Origin: Solen grandis
Lineage: Eukaryota; Mollusca; Bivalvia; Adapedonta; Solenidae
Length of the DNA stretch: 64,000 nucleotides
NCBI GenBank assembly: GCA_021229015.1
Contig: CM037788.1
Location: 46,242,497 to 46,306,496, forward strand
Direction: 5' to 3'
Below are positions 23,454 to 34,800 of this stretch, piece after piece; the stretch's first letter is position 1; every line of letters starts with the position of its first letter. The translations under genes were made by a program, and so were the position numbers. The notes under the pieces were generated by a model. It made no database searches and was not told the DNA's origin. It saw nothing but the letters and a program-made list of their open reading frames with translations.

Positions 23454-24499
23454 GTTCCATATTCTCAATATTCACTCTTCATTTCCTTTTTTTCTTTGTT
23501 CCTTCCATCTCAGTTTATTTTTGTTTAATATCTACTTTCTAGTTTTATTTCATTTCCATTTATACTTTTTTAAATGTCATATAATATTGTAATGTTGTAT
23601 GCCATTACCTTTTATGTACAAACTTTGTTATTCATGTTATAAGGGGAGGGCATTATCTAAGTTGGTAGAACTTGTACCCCAACCCTTTTTCTGTATATAT
23701 ATGAAAAGAAATAAAATAATATTAAACAAATATTAAAAAAAAATTAAACTTTGAAGACATCCAAAAATAAAAACACCCTCTCCAGGTTTTATTAGATGTA
23801 GGGGAGATAATCCTTATTTAAGTTAGCATTGAAGTATGTGGAAAATATACAATTTCTGTGAATATGAAAAACTGAATTTGATTTTCGAGGAAAACTCACG
23901 GTAGAAAGATGCATTATATGATTCTGATTCAAATTTCATGAACACATCTAAACTTAACCGTAGGAAAATGGAGAAAAATTGTAGTTTTCAGGGGAAATAA
24001 CTCATGACAACAAAATTATAAAGGGGAGGTAATAAAATAATTTCTCGCATATGTCAATTTGCCTTTAATATTTCTATGGTTTAACCTTTTAAAAGCTTGT
24101 ATTGTGAAGTTATATGCATGGCTTTGATGATTATTATGGGGCAGATATCTTAACCGGAAGTGATGGGGCAGATATCTTAACCGGAAGTGATTTACAGGGC
24201 ATAATTCTTCATATATTTACGCCTATATTGCAGGTACCCCTGTTATACGTCCACTGTGGTGGCTGGCGCCTAAGGATATAGACGCATTAGAATGCGGCAC
24301 CCAATTCCTTGTGGGCGACCACATGCTCGTGGCGCCGATCCTGGAGAAAGGGGCCAGAAAGCGGGACATATACCTGCCAGCAGGTCACTGGGAGGACGGT
24401 TATTCCGGAGAGAGTGTCGTCGGCGGGCGGTGGATGAATAACTATGAGGCTGGTATTGACCAGGTCCCTACCTTTACCCTGGTGACCGAGAATACATGA
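18570..24499 (+). CDS. MYORG-like: Glycoside hydrolase family 31 protein, MYORG-like (3 exons)
   Basis: Exons are 18570-19862, 20860-21262 and 24234-24499 (1962 bp, 653 residues). Junctions are AG|GTATGT (phase 0) and TATG|GTACAT (phase 1), and the frame stays open. The protein carries the MYORG-type segment WYGGGELYFQRWPLQ (near residue 115), a family 31 barrel, the nucleophile in FKFDAGETDF (Asp392) and the general acid/base in YPYILPDMIGGN (Asp481), followed by RWLELTAYLPSMQFSITPW and a C-terminal beta region ending VPTFTLVTENT. Human MYORG is a secretory-pathway glycosidase of about 714 residues reported as an alpha-galactosidase; substrate here is inferred only. The first in-frame ATG is used because a TAA lies just upstream. 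An acceptor-like TTATCTTTGAAAACCTTCAG before 18642 is in frame too, so an upstream coding exon with signal or anchor sequence is possible; none is seen. Family assignment is firm, orthology less so. Confidence 0.93.
19863..20859 (+). other. GH31 intron 1 (997 bp)
   Basis: GT-AG intron (GTATGT...TTTGTGTAG). It contains a (GTTC)n run near 20008-20031, a reverse-oriented SINE-like copy near 20070-20260 (GCGCCAAGCAGG phrase), and TTTA and G homopolymer runs just before the acceptor. Confidence 0.85.
20070..20260 (-). repeat. SINE-like repeat, reverse orientation, in GH31 intron 1
   Basis: Shares TAACGCCGTAGACAAGTGAC and GAGCGCCAAGCAGGTAGAAA-type phrases, in the same order, with 3321-3540 and 63115-63640. 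Confidence 0.45.
21945..23318 (+). CDS. Reverse transcriptase, C-terminal part (Jockey/CR1-type LINE)
   Basis: 457 codons open from the insertion edge to a TGA. The start region KGLIFKLKQNGVDGKLLNW is the typical palm lead-in; GVPQGSVLGPLLFLIYVND is motif B and LYADDSSLF is the catalytic YADD motif. The thumb region follows. Near the end a C-x-C...H...C pattern (CSCNDGIENANHYFFTC) matches the C-terminal cysteine motif of Jockey-superfamily LINEs. The endonuclease and the N-terminal half of the RT are missing. No stop or frameshift interrupts the retained part, so the insertion is young. There is no ATG at the head and it is not expected to be expressed as a functional protein. Confidence 0.9.
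   Translation, partial: KGLIFKLKQNGVDGKLLNWMSDYLNNRQQKTVINSYESDLKLISAGVPQGSVLGPLLFLIYVNDISESLLSLCRLYADDSSLFCSSSSIQGMLNHDLSVISLWADQWLVDFNPNKTEAILFSLKRDQLHPKLMFNNTELLFVENHKHLGVTLSSNCQWNTHLENILSSASKVINIMKKLKFTLSRNALNQIYLSYVRPILEYASIVWDGLSLYNVESLDKLQHEAARIVTGLTRSVSLDNLYKECLWEPLAKRRENQKLCLMYKVTNNLTPSYINDLVPSYVGEISHYDLRDNENISLIKTRTSLFQKSCIPSSIMQWNSLDTNTRTLPSLCSFKNAIKRDSISIKLPEYYLTGNRYESVLHARIRNNCSNLNEDLFNNHLRDNPFCSCNDGIENANHYFFTCEKYQEYRHELFNQTREFHPLNIHKLLFGDNNLNDDQNKIIFKSVHKFISKSKRF
21945..23747 (+). mobile_element. 5'-truncated non-LTR retrotransposon in GH31 intron 2
   Basis: The 13 bp direct repeat ACTTTGAAGACAT at 21932-21944 and 23748-23760 exactly brackets the insert, which ends in an A-rich tail after a (CT)n-bearing 3' UTR. 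The coding frame is open from the first inserted base, so the element was truncated within its reverse transcriptase during insertion. It lies in the same orientation as the host gene. Confidence 0.9.
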
Positions 24500-24590
24500 A
24501 CTTGTCACTGGACAGTAAATGTATGGGTGTCCGAAACATTAACGGATCATTGGCAATTGATAGCTTCAGGTTGTGGAAATCATCGAAGAT

Positions 24591-24596
24591 AATAAA
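24591..24596 (+). promoter_or_regulatory. Poly(A) signal AATAAA of the GH31 gene
   Basis: First canonical AATAAA after the stop codon, about 92 bp downstream, in the correct strand. Confidence 0.65.
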
Positions 24597-24865
24597 ACAC
24601 TAAATGAAATTAAATGAATTTAAAGAGTTTTTAGGGAGTAGTTCAGAACTCGTTTCGATTTCCTGATTAATGATCTATGCGAGCAAGTTTTTTTTTCATC
24701 TGAATAACATGTGTTTTTTTTTTGTTGTTTTTTTAGAAAAAATGTGTATAAATAAATCGCAAAATGAACATTTAACTCAGGTAAATTAAACAGACATTTA
24801 TAATGGTGATGTTTTTAAATTGTTATTGAAATGATGTCGTTTTTACAACACAATCTTCTCTCCCT

Positions 24866-24913
<48 letters not shown>

Positions 24914-26513
24914 GTACTTTATAAAATTCAGTATTATGCCATGTCACTGAATTATATGTTTACACTTATGCTAGTGATTAAAATCTTTTAGGGAATTTAG
25001 TTTTCATCTTTATCCGCAGCAACTACACAATTACACGTTAGAATGATAAACAAGTTTTATCTTTAAAAATAAATTTTGAGTTGGTTGATGAAAAATGTAC
25101 ATGAGATATTTTAAATCGACTGATGAAAGTAATTGAAACTCATGATTTGACATTTTCATCGAAAAGCCTCCATTTATAATCGCACGTCTTCCTGAGACGT
25201 ACTACACACACATTTCCTGTATAGCGTCTTAAATCATTGCAAAATACAGTTTAAAATTATTTGATTCTTTTTTTATTTTGGCATATTTGATAGTCATAGA
25301 CCAATGTCCTCGTTTAAAGCACAAGAAACGGGGGAAAACAATATATTGAAGATACAAAATCTCCTGAATTTGTCACGTAAGTTTTTGCGCAGTTTCACCA
25401 CTTTTTAACCAATAAAATGATGATTTTTTAATTCATTCAGGCCTGATAATATTTTCTGTTTCACACATTTTGACTGGTCTTCCAAGCAGGTAAAAAAAAG
25501 TTCGACAACTACGCCGACGAAAAGGTCAGATATCAATGACAAAACCCTAACTGCAGTTTAATGTCAAGCTGCTATAATAAAATAAATCATATACTCGTAA
25601 ATTTTTTACCTTAAAATTAACATGGCGCTCGCTATACCGTTGTCGCTGAGCATTTCATGCTGCGAGTCGAGAGAGTATATATATTCGTATTTTTTCCCCC
25701 CTTTTTTTAGGACGATCGAACTTTCTTAAGGCGTGGTTGTAGAAAACAATAGTTTCACAAGCATATATATGTTTATAATCACACGACTTAATGTTTCCGT
25801 ATTAAAATAGAAAAAACAACAATTACAACAACAAAACAGGTGGGAATAGGCAAAAAAGAAGAGGTCTTACCTGCAATGCTGGAAATCTGGACTGCGACTG
25901 GAAAGAAACACTTTTTGATTAGTGCTTTATTTACTTGATCTCTAAGATTCTTTTTTCCTACCACAATCATCTTTAGTTACTGTTCCCTCCTACTGCTATC
26001 TCTTGTGCCTGTTCTCCTTTCTTCGCCTATATCTATACTTCTACTACTACATTGCTACTTTAACTAGCAGCAGCAGCAGCAGCAGCAGTAGCAACATCAC
26101 TACTACTACCTCTTACTGTTCTTCTGCAACTAGTCATTTATAAGATACCACAACTACTACTACTTATGCTACTTCCACTCCTCCTACTTCATCATCATTC
26201 TGCTGTCTCATAGTGCTCTTCAATTATAACACCGGGCTATGTATTCATCTCACATGATTTAAGCGCAACATTTCGTTTTCTTCCCTTACAATATTAGGGA
26301 CTATACTGAGGGACGGTTCAATTTCTGTTCAGCTATATTAACACATTTTCTGCAGGTCAAATCAGCGCTTTGTCGATTCGGCCATTTAGGGATCTTTTTA
26401 ATTTAAAAATACTTTTTAGGGAGTGTTTTCAATAATTATAAGTAAATGCCTTAAAATGATTTTTTTATGTGCATATCGCCCTCGTACTGTCGCCATTTTA
26501 ATGTATATCTGCT

Positions 26514-26620
26514 CAGTAAACTCTCGATATTAGAACCAGTCGCTATTAAGACCACTACCGGTTCGTAATAGCGAAGTGGTCTTTTATAGCGAGGTGTCTA
26601 AAAGCCAGTTGGTCTTAATA
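26514..26620. repeat. MITE-like fragment with GCTATTA / TAATAGC inverted motifs
   Basis: TCGCTATTAAGACCACTACC and GGTTCGTAATAGCGAAGTGG form an imperfect inverted repeat, and TTATAGCGAGGTG follows. The AGCGA vocabulary is like that of the 8835-9020 element, so they may be related. Confidence 0.4.
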
Positions 26621-28689
26621 GTTATTCTCCACCCCTCCCTATTTTCTCAGATCAGGTGTGTAATGTGCTGTAATCAAGTTTGTTACCAGTATTACTAATA
26701 ATTTATTTCATTGCTTGCATGGTTGTCTAAAAATAAACCAATGTTATTTGATAAAAATATGAATACTATATAAAGAAATATTAATATTGGATCTAAATTT
26801 GAATTTTAAGTGGTACATGTCATTCACTTGATTCTAAGAATGGTTTTACCTCTATCGTTTGTTCGAGTATTCTTACGAAATCAAGTCAACTTTTACCAAT
26901 ATATCAATGACTATGTTTGTCGTTTACCTTAATTTTGATGTATTAAGTATTAAACACTGTACTGCATTTCTTTCAAGAATTGTATATGTAGGTAGGCATT
27001 TCAAAATAGATAAAACCTATAGACTGTATAACTCGGCGTAATACGATCAATATTTTTAATGTGTATAAGTCTTATAGTCAGAATGTATTCGTTTTGTTAC
27101 TTAAGATAAAAAGGAACATTAAACTTAAGTTAAAATATTAAATCATAATTTAGCTTTTCGTTAAATAATGAAATTATTTTGCAATTAATTTGCAAATTCA
27201 AATGAAAACATAAAGTAAAACAACAACAAAAAACATTCGGTCAATTGAATTATAAGTATATACATGTTATTCTAGAACAAAAAGAAAAATAAAAAACAAA
27301 CGAAAAAAAAAGTAAATTATTTTTATCTATAATTTACTGTTATTCGTTAATTTTTTTCCCTTACTATTGTATTGCCAATATTTTTCATAAACATTCATTA
27401 AACTTTCATTAAAAGTGCACAAATACACTGTCTTCTTACCATTTAAAAGCAGAACATATATCAAATAGGTGCCCATGATTTCACTCTTGGAATCACGAAA
27501 ACGTCTATATCACCGACCGGAGTTATTCAAGTGTCTGAAGGTCTTCACAAGATCCTTTTTATTCCTTCAGTCTGGTGTATTGTATCCGATTTTAAGAATC
27601 GTTCTGGTTATAATGTGACATGTGTCCACAAGCACTGCCTTTAATATCGGGGGTGTTTGTTTAAGGGGACGAACCGAGCCGGCGCCATATTTGCAGTCAT
27701 TAAATCCTCATATGTCGTAATAGTAACAAAATTAAACACGGGAAAGGGTAAGAGGTCGGCGAGGTAGCCAGTTGCTCAAATATGTGTCACAAATGACCAA
27801 GAAGCGATCGGAACTGCCGCTAAGTCAGTTATGTTTCATTCTAGAGGTACAGAAATGCGCAATACGCCGGGAAACAAAACAAACAATTTGCACAATTAGT
27901 GAGAGGAAGGTGAGGCCGTGTTATTTGTGAGTATTCGTGTAAACGAAGGCTTTGCGTTGTTGCGCCCTAGCTGCCAGAGATAACCGGAGTGCATGTGGTA
28001 AAATCTTTAAGTCATTTATTTAGGGTGCAATGCTTCTTCATGTCGAATCGTTCGCACCCACTGCCCACTTGAACACAATCATACCCCCCTTTCGTAGACA
28101 AGTCCACATTTAACAACCATCTTAAAGTATTTCGTTTACCTAATCTCAGTCTCTATACCTTGTATACCCCCAAACTCGTCATCATCAATGACATTGAGAT
28201 ATGGCATTATAAAAACCGACATTTGTTTTTGGGCGTGGAGGTAATGATAAAACCCGATATGATTGTAGTGGAAAATATATAGGATTGCGTCATTTCTCGT
28301 GCACTGTTTGGTCCTATATTTCACAAATGTAATGAGTCACGCATGTGAGTAGCGTACTTCTATTGATTATCATATTAACGATACCAGGAATAGTTGCAAA
28401 ATTATTGGATCAAATTGTTATTTTCGAAGCACAATTTTCACCAGATGAAATGATTTAGAAAATGAATAAAGATTATGATTTTTATTAAACATAATAAAAA
28501 AAAATATTTGAATTGTAAATAGAAATAATGTATTTTCAATTGTAATACCTTATGCTTGAAGAATAAAGTATTACTATATATATTATTATCAAGAGCGACA
28601 TACCAATTGTTTAAAAGTCGTAATCGAATTTGCATTTTATTTTACGTAGTATACCTTTGAACAGTGCGTGTTAGGAGATTGATGAAAAT

Positions 28690-28712
28690 CAGTCAATCAA
28701 TCAGTCAGTCAG

Positions 28713-28759
<47 letters not shown>

Positions 28760-28762
28760 CCG
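28690..28762. repeat. (CAAT/CAGT)n microsatellite
   Basis: An uninterrupted run of CAAT units preceded by CAGT variants. Confidence 0.9.
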
Positions 28763-29584
28763 AACGAGTTGATCCGTCAGTCATATGATAATATTTGACC
28801 TGTGATTTTCTAAAATTATTTTGAAGTGAATAAATACGCACGTAAAATTTCATATATAATCACATTCAGCTGACGGTCCATTTCCAAAACATCCTCACCC
28901 ATATTTAGTAATATAAATAATTTGGAATATTAAAGTTATATAAATTGTATATACTCACAGTTGAAAAATAAGTTTAAGCTTTATTTACAGAGATTGGACA
29001 GAAAGAGATGTCGCTGAAAAAAATTGGCTTGTTGACACTGAGGCTTGAGTGGACCTTAATGTTGATGTTAATTGGTCTTGTTGTGTTGTGTGTTTTACGT
29101 CGCTGCGACAATATTTCAGACATACAGCGACGTCCAGCACAGTACAGGTGAGTCCGAGAAGATTTCGAGCGCACCGATGCAACGGAATTGAATAATCGAC
29201 TTACCGTAAGCCAGATGGAAGGTTTTCACACTTGGAAAAATCTGAGTGGCCCGGTCAGGACTTGAACCCACCGGCTCAGCCATGAGGGACTGATAAACAA
29301 TAAATCAACGACATTACACGCTCGCCCTCAGAAGTGCAATATAGTTTAGACTGAATTAAAAAGTGCAAATTTTCATTGTGATGTTTTTTCACATCTTTAA
29401 ATATTTCAGACACTTTAATTGTATATATGCGAGTATATTTCTTAACACACGAAAGGAATACCTATTAGACACAATTGAGATTTTCAAATTAAGGAATCAA
29501 GAGAATTACGAATTCGGAGATATTGGTCCTTGATGTGGAAGAAAAAGAAGACTATGTAGTATACCCACGGGCCCCAACGAACGA

Positions 29585-29622
<38 letters not shown>

Positions 29623-29784
29623 ATTTAACGCCGGACCGTCCGATTGCATCGTCTACATGTCTATTACACTTTCGTTTTAGACACCCGATCGCAAAAAAAA
29701 TGTATATTTATATAGCTTGTTGCTCGCTGATCAACACAGAATATGAGCATTTATTTAATTTACATGCTTGTTATAAAGATTAGA

Positions 29785-30000
29785 CCACACCAGTAATCGG
29801 GAAGGTCGTAGGTTCAATCCCCGACCGTGTCAACCTAAACTCGTTAGAGCTCTCCTGCCTTAAACGTTATTCCAGGAAAGGCTGGCCTTGTGTCAAGTGA
29901 TATGTCTGGTTGTGGCATCATGACACTTGTCTTATACCGGGATAAAGCAGTGTGACATATCTGCTCATGTAGGCAAGGTCCCAAAATCTTAACTCAAGTG
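29785..30000 (+). repeat. SINE family A copy
   Basis: Head GTCGTAGGTTCAATCCCCG (B-box-like), then body phrases GGCTGGCCTTGTGTCAAGTG and GGTTGTGGCATCATGACAC, then TGCTCATGTAGGCAAGGTCC. Order matches 11690-11965, but it is diverged at the 3' end. Confidence 0.65.
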
Positions 30001-31792
30001 AACAAAGAAATATGTGTATTAAGAATGTTTTATTAGAAAAAAAAATGTTAAGATACTTTCCTTAATTATTAATTATGGCGGATTTCTTGTTGAGATGATG
30101 GAAATTGTGCCTGTTCGGAAATAACTATGCGTACTGTTTGTTACCAGAAACGCAGACATTGAAATATTAAGCTTGTCCTGATGTCTTGATTGTCAGCATG
30201 ACTTGGTAATAACTTCCAAAGGAAATGCTTTAGCAAATATAATTCAGTTTCCTTCAAAACTTAAACCACGGGATACAGTAGAGACTCACAATATGTCACA
30301 GTACGGAAGTATCCTGCAAATAAATTCAGCGTGTTTTCAAACTTTCCTTGTCGCAAGATAAGCGTTCTTTTATCTGCAATTTAATGGTCAAGTTTACGTT
30401 TGGCGACGTCAATATTTAGATTACCCACGCGCGCCGTCCCGTAGCCCTGGGCCAAACTTCACCCATATTAACACGATGGAGTTATTAGCGAGCTTCCAGA
30501 ATCAAAACTTTCAATTAAGCGTTTAACCCAGTTAATCGCCTGATGCAGACCAAAGGGTTGCAGTTGAAAAGTCCCGTGAACACTTGTAAACAGAGTGAAA
30601 ACAAATGATGCACCATGCCGGCGGTCCATTCTCTAGCAGTAACCCACCTGTCCTTGGGAGTTACGTTCGTGGTATCGGTTTGTACCAAAGTCCCATTTTA
30701 GTTGGCGCTTACAGCAGGTCAAGGGATAAGATTTCCCCGGGGTCAGGGTCATGGAGACGAGACAGGGTGTGGGGACATGCTATGTTTACACAGTGTATGA
30801 GTTTGAATATTTATATTTCGTTATTGACCCCATGATGTAGGAAGCTCAAATATTCGGAAACAAATAATACACACAAAACACCCCACAGCTAGTTCCAAAC
30901 AACAACAACTTAGAAAACAATTGCAAAAAGAAGTCTGCACGCGACTACCTAATTTCATGTATATTCTTTAATGTAGCGACAATCACTTTTTTGTAAGTAT
31001 CATGCAATATTATCATGATCATTTCTGTTTTGATAGCCAACCTGTATCATTTTTATTATTTTTTTTCTTTTTACATTTGCGAGTAGCGATCATTCGAGCA
31101 TCATGCCCAGTTGTAGGTTAATTAATTATCTCGATACGAAGAGAGCGAGAAAGAAATAGAGGGGAAATATTCTTGTTTTCCGAACTTACGTATGCACACG
31201 CATAACAACCAGAATTTCGATATACATCGGCAGTTCGCGGAATATCGGAATTTTACCATAAACGGAACTAACTGTATATTGGTAGTCAATGTTCACCGGC
31301 CGTATTTAATACACACAAGCAAATCAGAATTTGACAGATAAGCAACTGCTATAGCTGTATAAAATATGTTTATTTAAAAATCTGGACAAAGGTTTTCATG
31401 ACAACGTCTTCAGATAACAATATACTGTATATATATCAAAATATTAAAAAGAAACAACAACAAACACACACTAATTCTATTTCTTCACAAATCACGTGGA
31501 GTCGGATTTTAAGCAGCTGATTATTTCAACAAGAGTCAAATTTAAAAGATAAAGATACAAAAACTTTGCACAGATATTTCCAATGTTATACAGTAAAGTG
31601 ATGTTCCTGTTGTATTTATACGGAAAACATATCAAAGTATTTAATCTAGCCAAGGCCTTGAAGAAAGAATGAAAAAATTGCATAACTTATCACACGTGCG
31701 TCATGCATAAAATGCATTGTAATTTGTCACGTTTCTTTTGCAGCCGAATCCAAAAGAGCAAGTCTGACTGGTCTATTTACAACGTGTCCGTC

Positions 31793-31866
31793 TCAGGGTG
31801 TTACGCTTCTTGCCGAAGAGCACCGTAAACAGTCGAATCCAATACACTGATACAGTTTGTAATCAC
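31793..31866 (-). CDS. Chitin-binding gene, terminal exon: truncated type B module
   Basis: After acceptor TTGCAG the exon reads (C)DYKLYQCIGFDCLRCSSA..., resembling the start of the 35092-34784 exon (EYELYQCIGLGCLRC), then reaches TGA at 31795-31793. Only four of eight type B cysteines remain. A weak GT (AAGAAGC|GTAACA) lies before the stop, but no continuation exon is seen below. Confidence 0.75.
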
Positions 31867-34800
31867 CTGCAATGACAGTATACATATTTAAGTCGTTTTT
31901 TTTTCTAAACAAGTAAAAAAAAAACTTCTTTAAGTGAGTGTTTCCACTTTAAAAGTACTTTTACATGAAAAAACCAACCAACAAAAAACATTTAATTTCA
32001 TACAACTTTTACTATAAAATGAATTTATATTTTATTTTTATTCTTAAAAAAGCTACGAAGAACGGGAAGAGAGAAAGAAAAGATCATACACCATAAATTT
32101 TCTGGACGAGACGAATTAAATGATGGATAGAAAGAAAGAAAGTGCGTGTTGTTACTCACAGTTGTTTTGTGGGACTGCTCTAGAACCACAACTAACGTAT
32201 ACCCTGTCCCGGCAAAGCTTGAAGACATCATCATACAGTTGTGGGTAGGGACACTCCTTTTTGTAGTTGCCTAACTGGGTGTTTGATGTGCGGCAGTTGT
32301 AGTACTGGTGGCAAGTAGTGGGGTCGGGGATGACGTCATTCGGGGCTGCAGCACAGTGGGCAGACACACTGCTGGTCCCTAGAAATGTACCCGGATAAGC
32401 ATTTAAGATGTCAACGCTTTTTTCCAAGCAAAAGTCTATAACATGTAATAGAGGTCACGAATCATCTGTGAGTTGTAATCTGTATGAAATGTTTGAAAAT
32501 AAATTTTAAAAAGCTAGTAGTCAACATGTTAGAGCGTCGACCCAGTAAGCAATGTTACAACCCGTTTTGAAATAAAAACCCGTTTTGAAGTAATTACTTC
32601 AAAACGGGTTTTTATTTCAAAACGGGTTGTAACAAAGCAGGATGTCGTTGGTACTGGTATAAATCTCCACTGTGCTTGGATCATATAAAGGTAGTTGTTC
32701 AAGGACTGGGATGCCCAATGTAAGGATGATTTGACTGGGTAAGGTACATTGCAGCAGCACTATAACATTTCTCGTGTAGACTGGGTTTACATTGCAGCAG
32801 CACTATATATTTCTCGTGTAGACTGGGATGCCCAATGTAAGGATGATTTGACTGGGTTAGTTACATTGCAGCAGCACTATAATATTTCTCGTGTAGACTG
32901 GGATGCCCAATGTAAGGATGATTTGACTGGGTAAGTTACATTGCAGCAGCACTATATATTCTCGTTAGACTGGGCACAGCACTATATATTTCTCGTGTAG
33001 ACTGGGATGACCAATGTAAGGATGATTTGACTGGGTTAGTTACATTGCAGCAGCACTATATATTTCTCGTGTAGACTGGGATGACCAATGTAAGGATGAT
33101 TTGACTGGGTTAGTTACATTGCAGCAGCACTATATATTTCTCGTGTAGACAAAAGACCAAAATCTATACTAACGCTAAACATTGTCGCATTAAAGCAATA
33201 CAAATCTTAATTTTGAATACAGGACACTGCGATAATGCGAGGAGCGAATATCTGATCAATATGCATTAATCGAGGTTTATACCCAGTACTTGTGTGCAGA
33301 AACTGACTGGTTGAAATGGAAAATACCCTCCACTTACAATCATCGGATTTAATCGCAATTTTAAACTTCAACCAGTCATTCTATTAAATGCGAGAGGTGA
33401 CGCTTTCATAGGACATGATATCTATTTAAAGTCATGGCTCTACATACCTTGTCCAGAGCAAGATTTTGTAGTAGCGTTAAACATCCCATTGGAACAATTC
33501 TTCCTCTCCGTGGTTCGTCCCTGATCACATACTATATACGACCCGGAATGAGTGGTCGTTGGGTCTGCGTGAGGCCCGTCCGGTAGCCCCTTGCAGCTGG
33601 GCACGCGCTGGTCACATGGTACACAGCTGATGTCGAAGGGATTGCACTGATACTGGGTGTAATCACCTGCAAGACAACGAATATTGCAAGGAGATAGATA
33701 CACCGCTTTGTTAACTGCAATAGTCTTTAGCTAGACGAACCATAGACTTATCATAAGTCAGCATGAATGCCCTTCCATGTGCTTTTATAATTAGCTAAAA
33801 TTTTAAAAGAAAAGATGTTTTGCGCATACATACGTAAGTATCGCTATTTAAGACCGTACCTTGTTCAATAGTATATCCCTTCAAAATTGCAAGCCCAGAC
33901 AAGAACTGGTAAGGCTTAGAGAGAAAAGTTCTTTGTTTCCACTATATGATATACCTTTTTTTAGATACAGCGATGTTTGACTTACAGGGAGACACAGGTT
34001 CGAGTCTCTGTCCACACTGTACGTCCTGGAACCGTTTGCACGTGTTGTCCACTGTTGAAAAGAGTTGTGGGTAGGGACACTCGTGCAAGTCGTTCTTGTG
34101 TCCGTTCGCGGCCGTGCCGCACGTGTAGTACGAGGCACACTGGTTGACGCTAGGGATGGTCCTCTTGGGGTTGGCGCGACAATACACGTCAATAATGGCT
34201 GGTCATGACACAGAAAAATATCTCAAAACACATTTAATTCTAGGAAAATTAATATAATGAAACTAAGTAAATAACAATGCTGATAATAATAATAATTGCG
34301 TTTTTTTTCACTATACGACGAATTTGGCAGGTACCGAGACTTTTTCATTCTTATTAATCATCATTTAATTCAGTACAAAGTGATAAAAAATTTATATAAA
34401 AAGTACAATTACAACTGCTGTTTTTTACTGAAAGTATTTCACTGGATTTATTTTTGGACAACTGAATAGGTCGCGAGAAAGACCACCATGATATACAAGT
34501 TTTGGAAACAATCGGCACATACGTGCTCGTATAAAGTAGATGTACTTTTAGAATCATATGACTTGACTTAGCCATAGCACATATTATATGAATACCTTTA
34601 TAGTGTTCTTTGATTTTGCGGAGATAAATATGAATCATAATGGTCGCTTAAATCGTTTTGTAATTTTAATGGCAAAGACATTAAACCATTTTATTGATTT
34701 TTAACTTTCGTGATTTTCAGGACGTTTGCCAATTAAATTTCAATGGGGTAGATAAGATCAGGAGATGACAATGGCTAGCTTACCAGGTTCGGCAGGGTCT

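Larger units (their letters stand above)
24600..31360. other. Intergenic region between the GH31 and chitin-binding genes
   Basis: No exon-like coding segment was recognised on either strand. It contains (AC)n-(AG)n near 24866-24910, AGC and CTA runs near 26067-26170, a hairpin-rich TCGCTATTAAGACC region near 26530-26620, a (CAAT)n run near 28690-28760, a 33-T run near 29588 and one SINE (29785-30000). The stretch 27470-28060 is somewhat richer in CpG but I see no gene in it. Confidence 0.55.

Noticed and set aside
30605..30835. 76-codon plus-strand frame
   Set aside because: No recognisable domain, no splice context, and composition like the surrounding intergenic DNA.
34354..34638. 94-codon minus-strand frame between chitin-binding exons
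   Set aside because: It lies wholly inside an intron, lacks cysteine modules, and the flanking exons join correctly without it.
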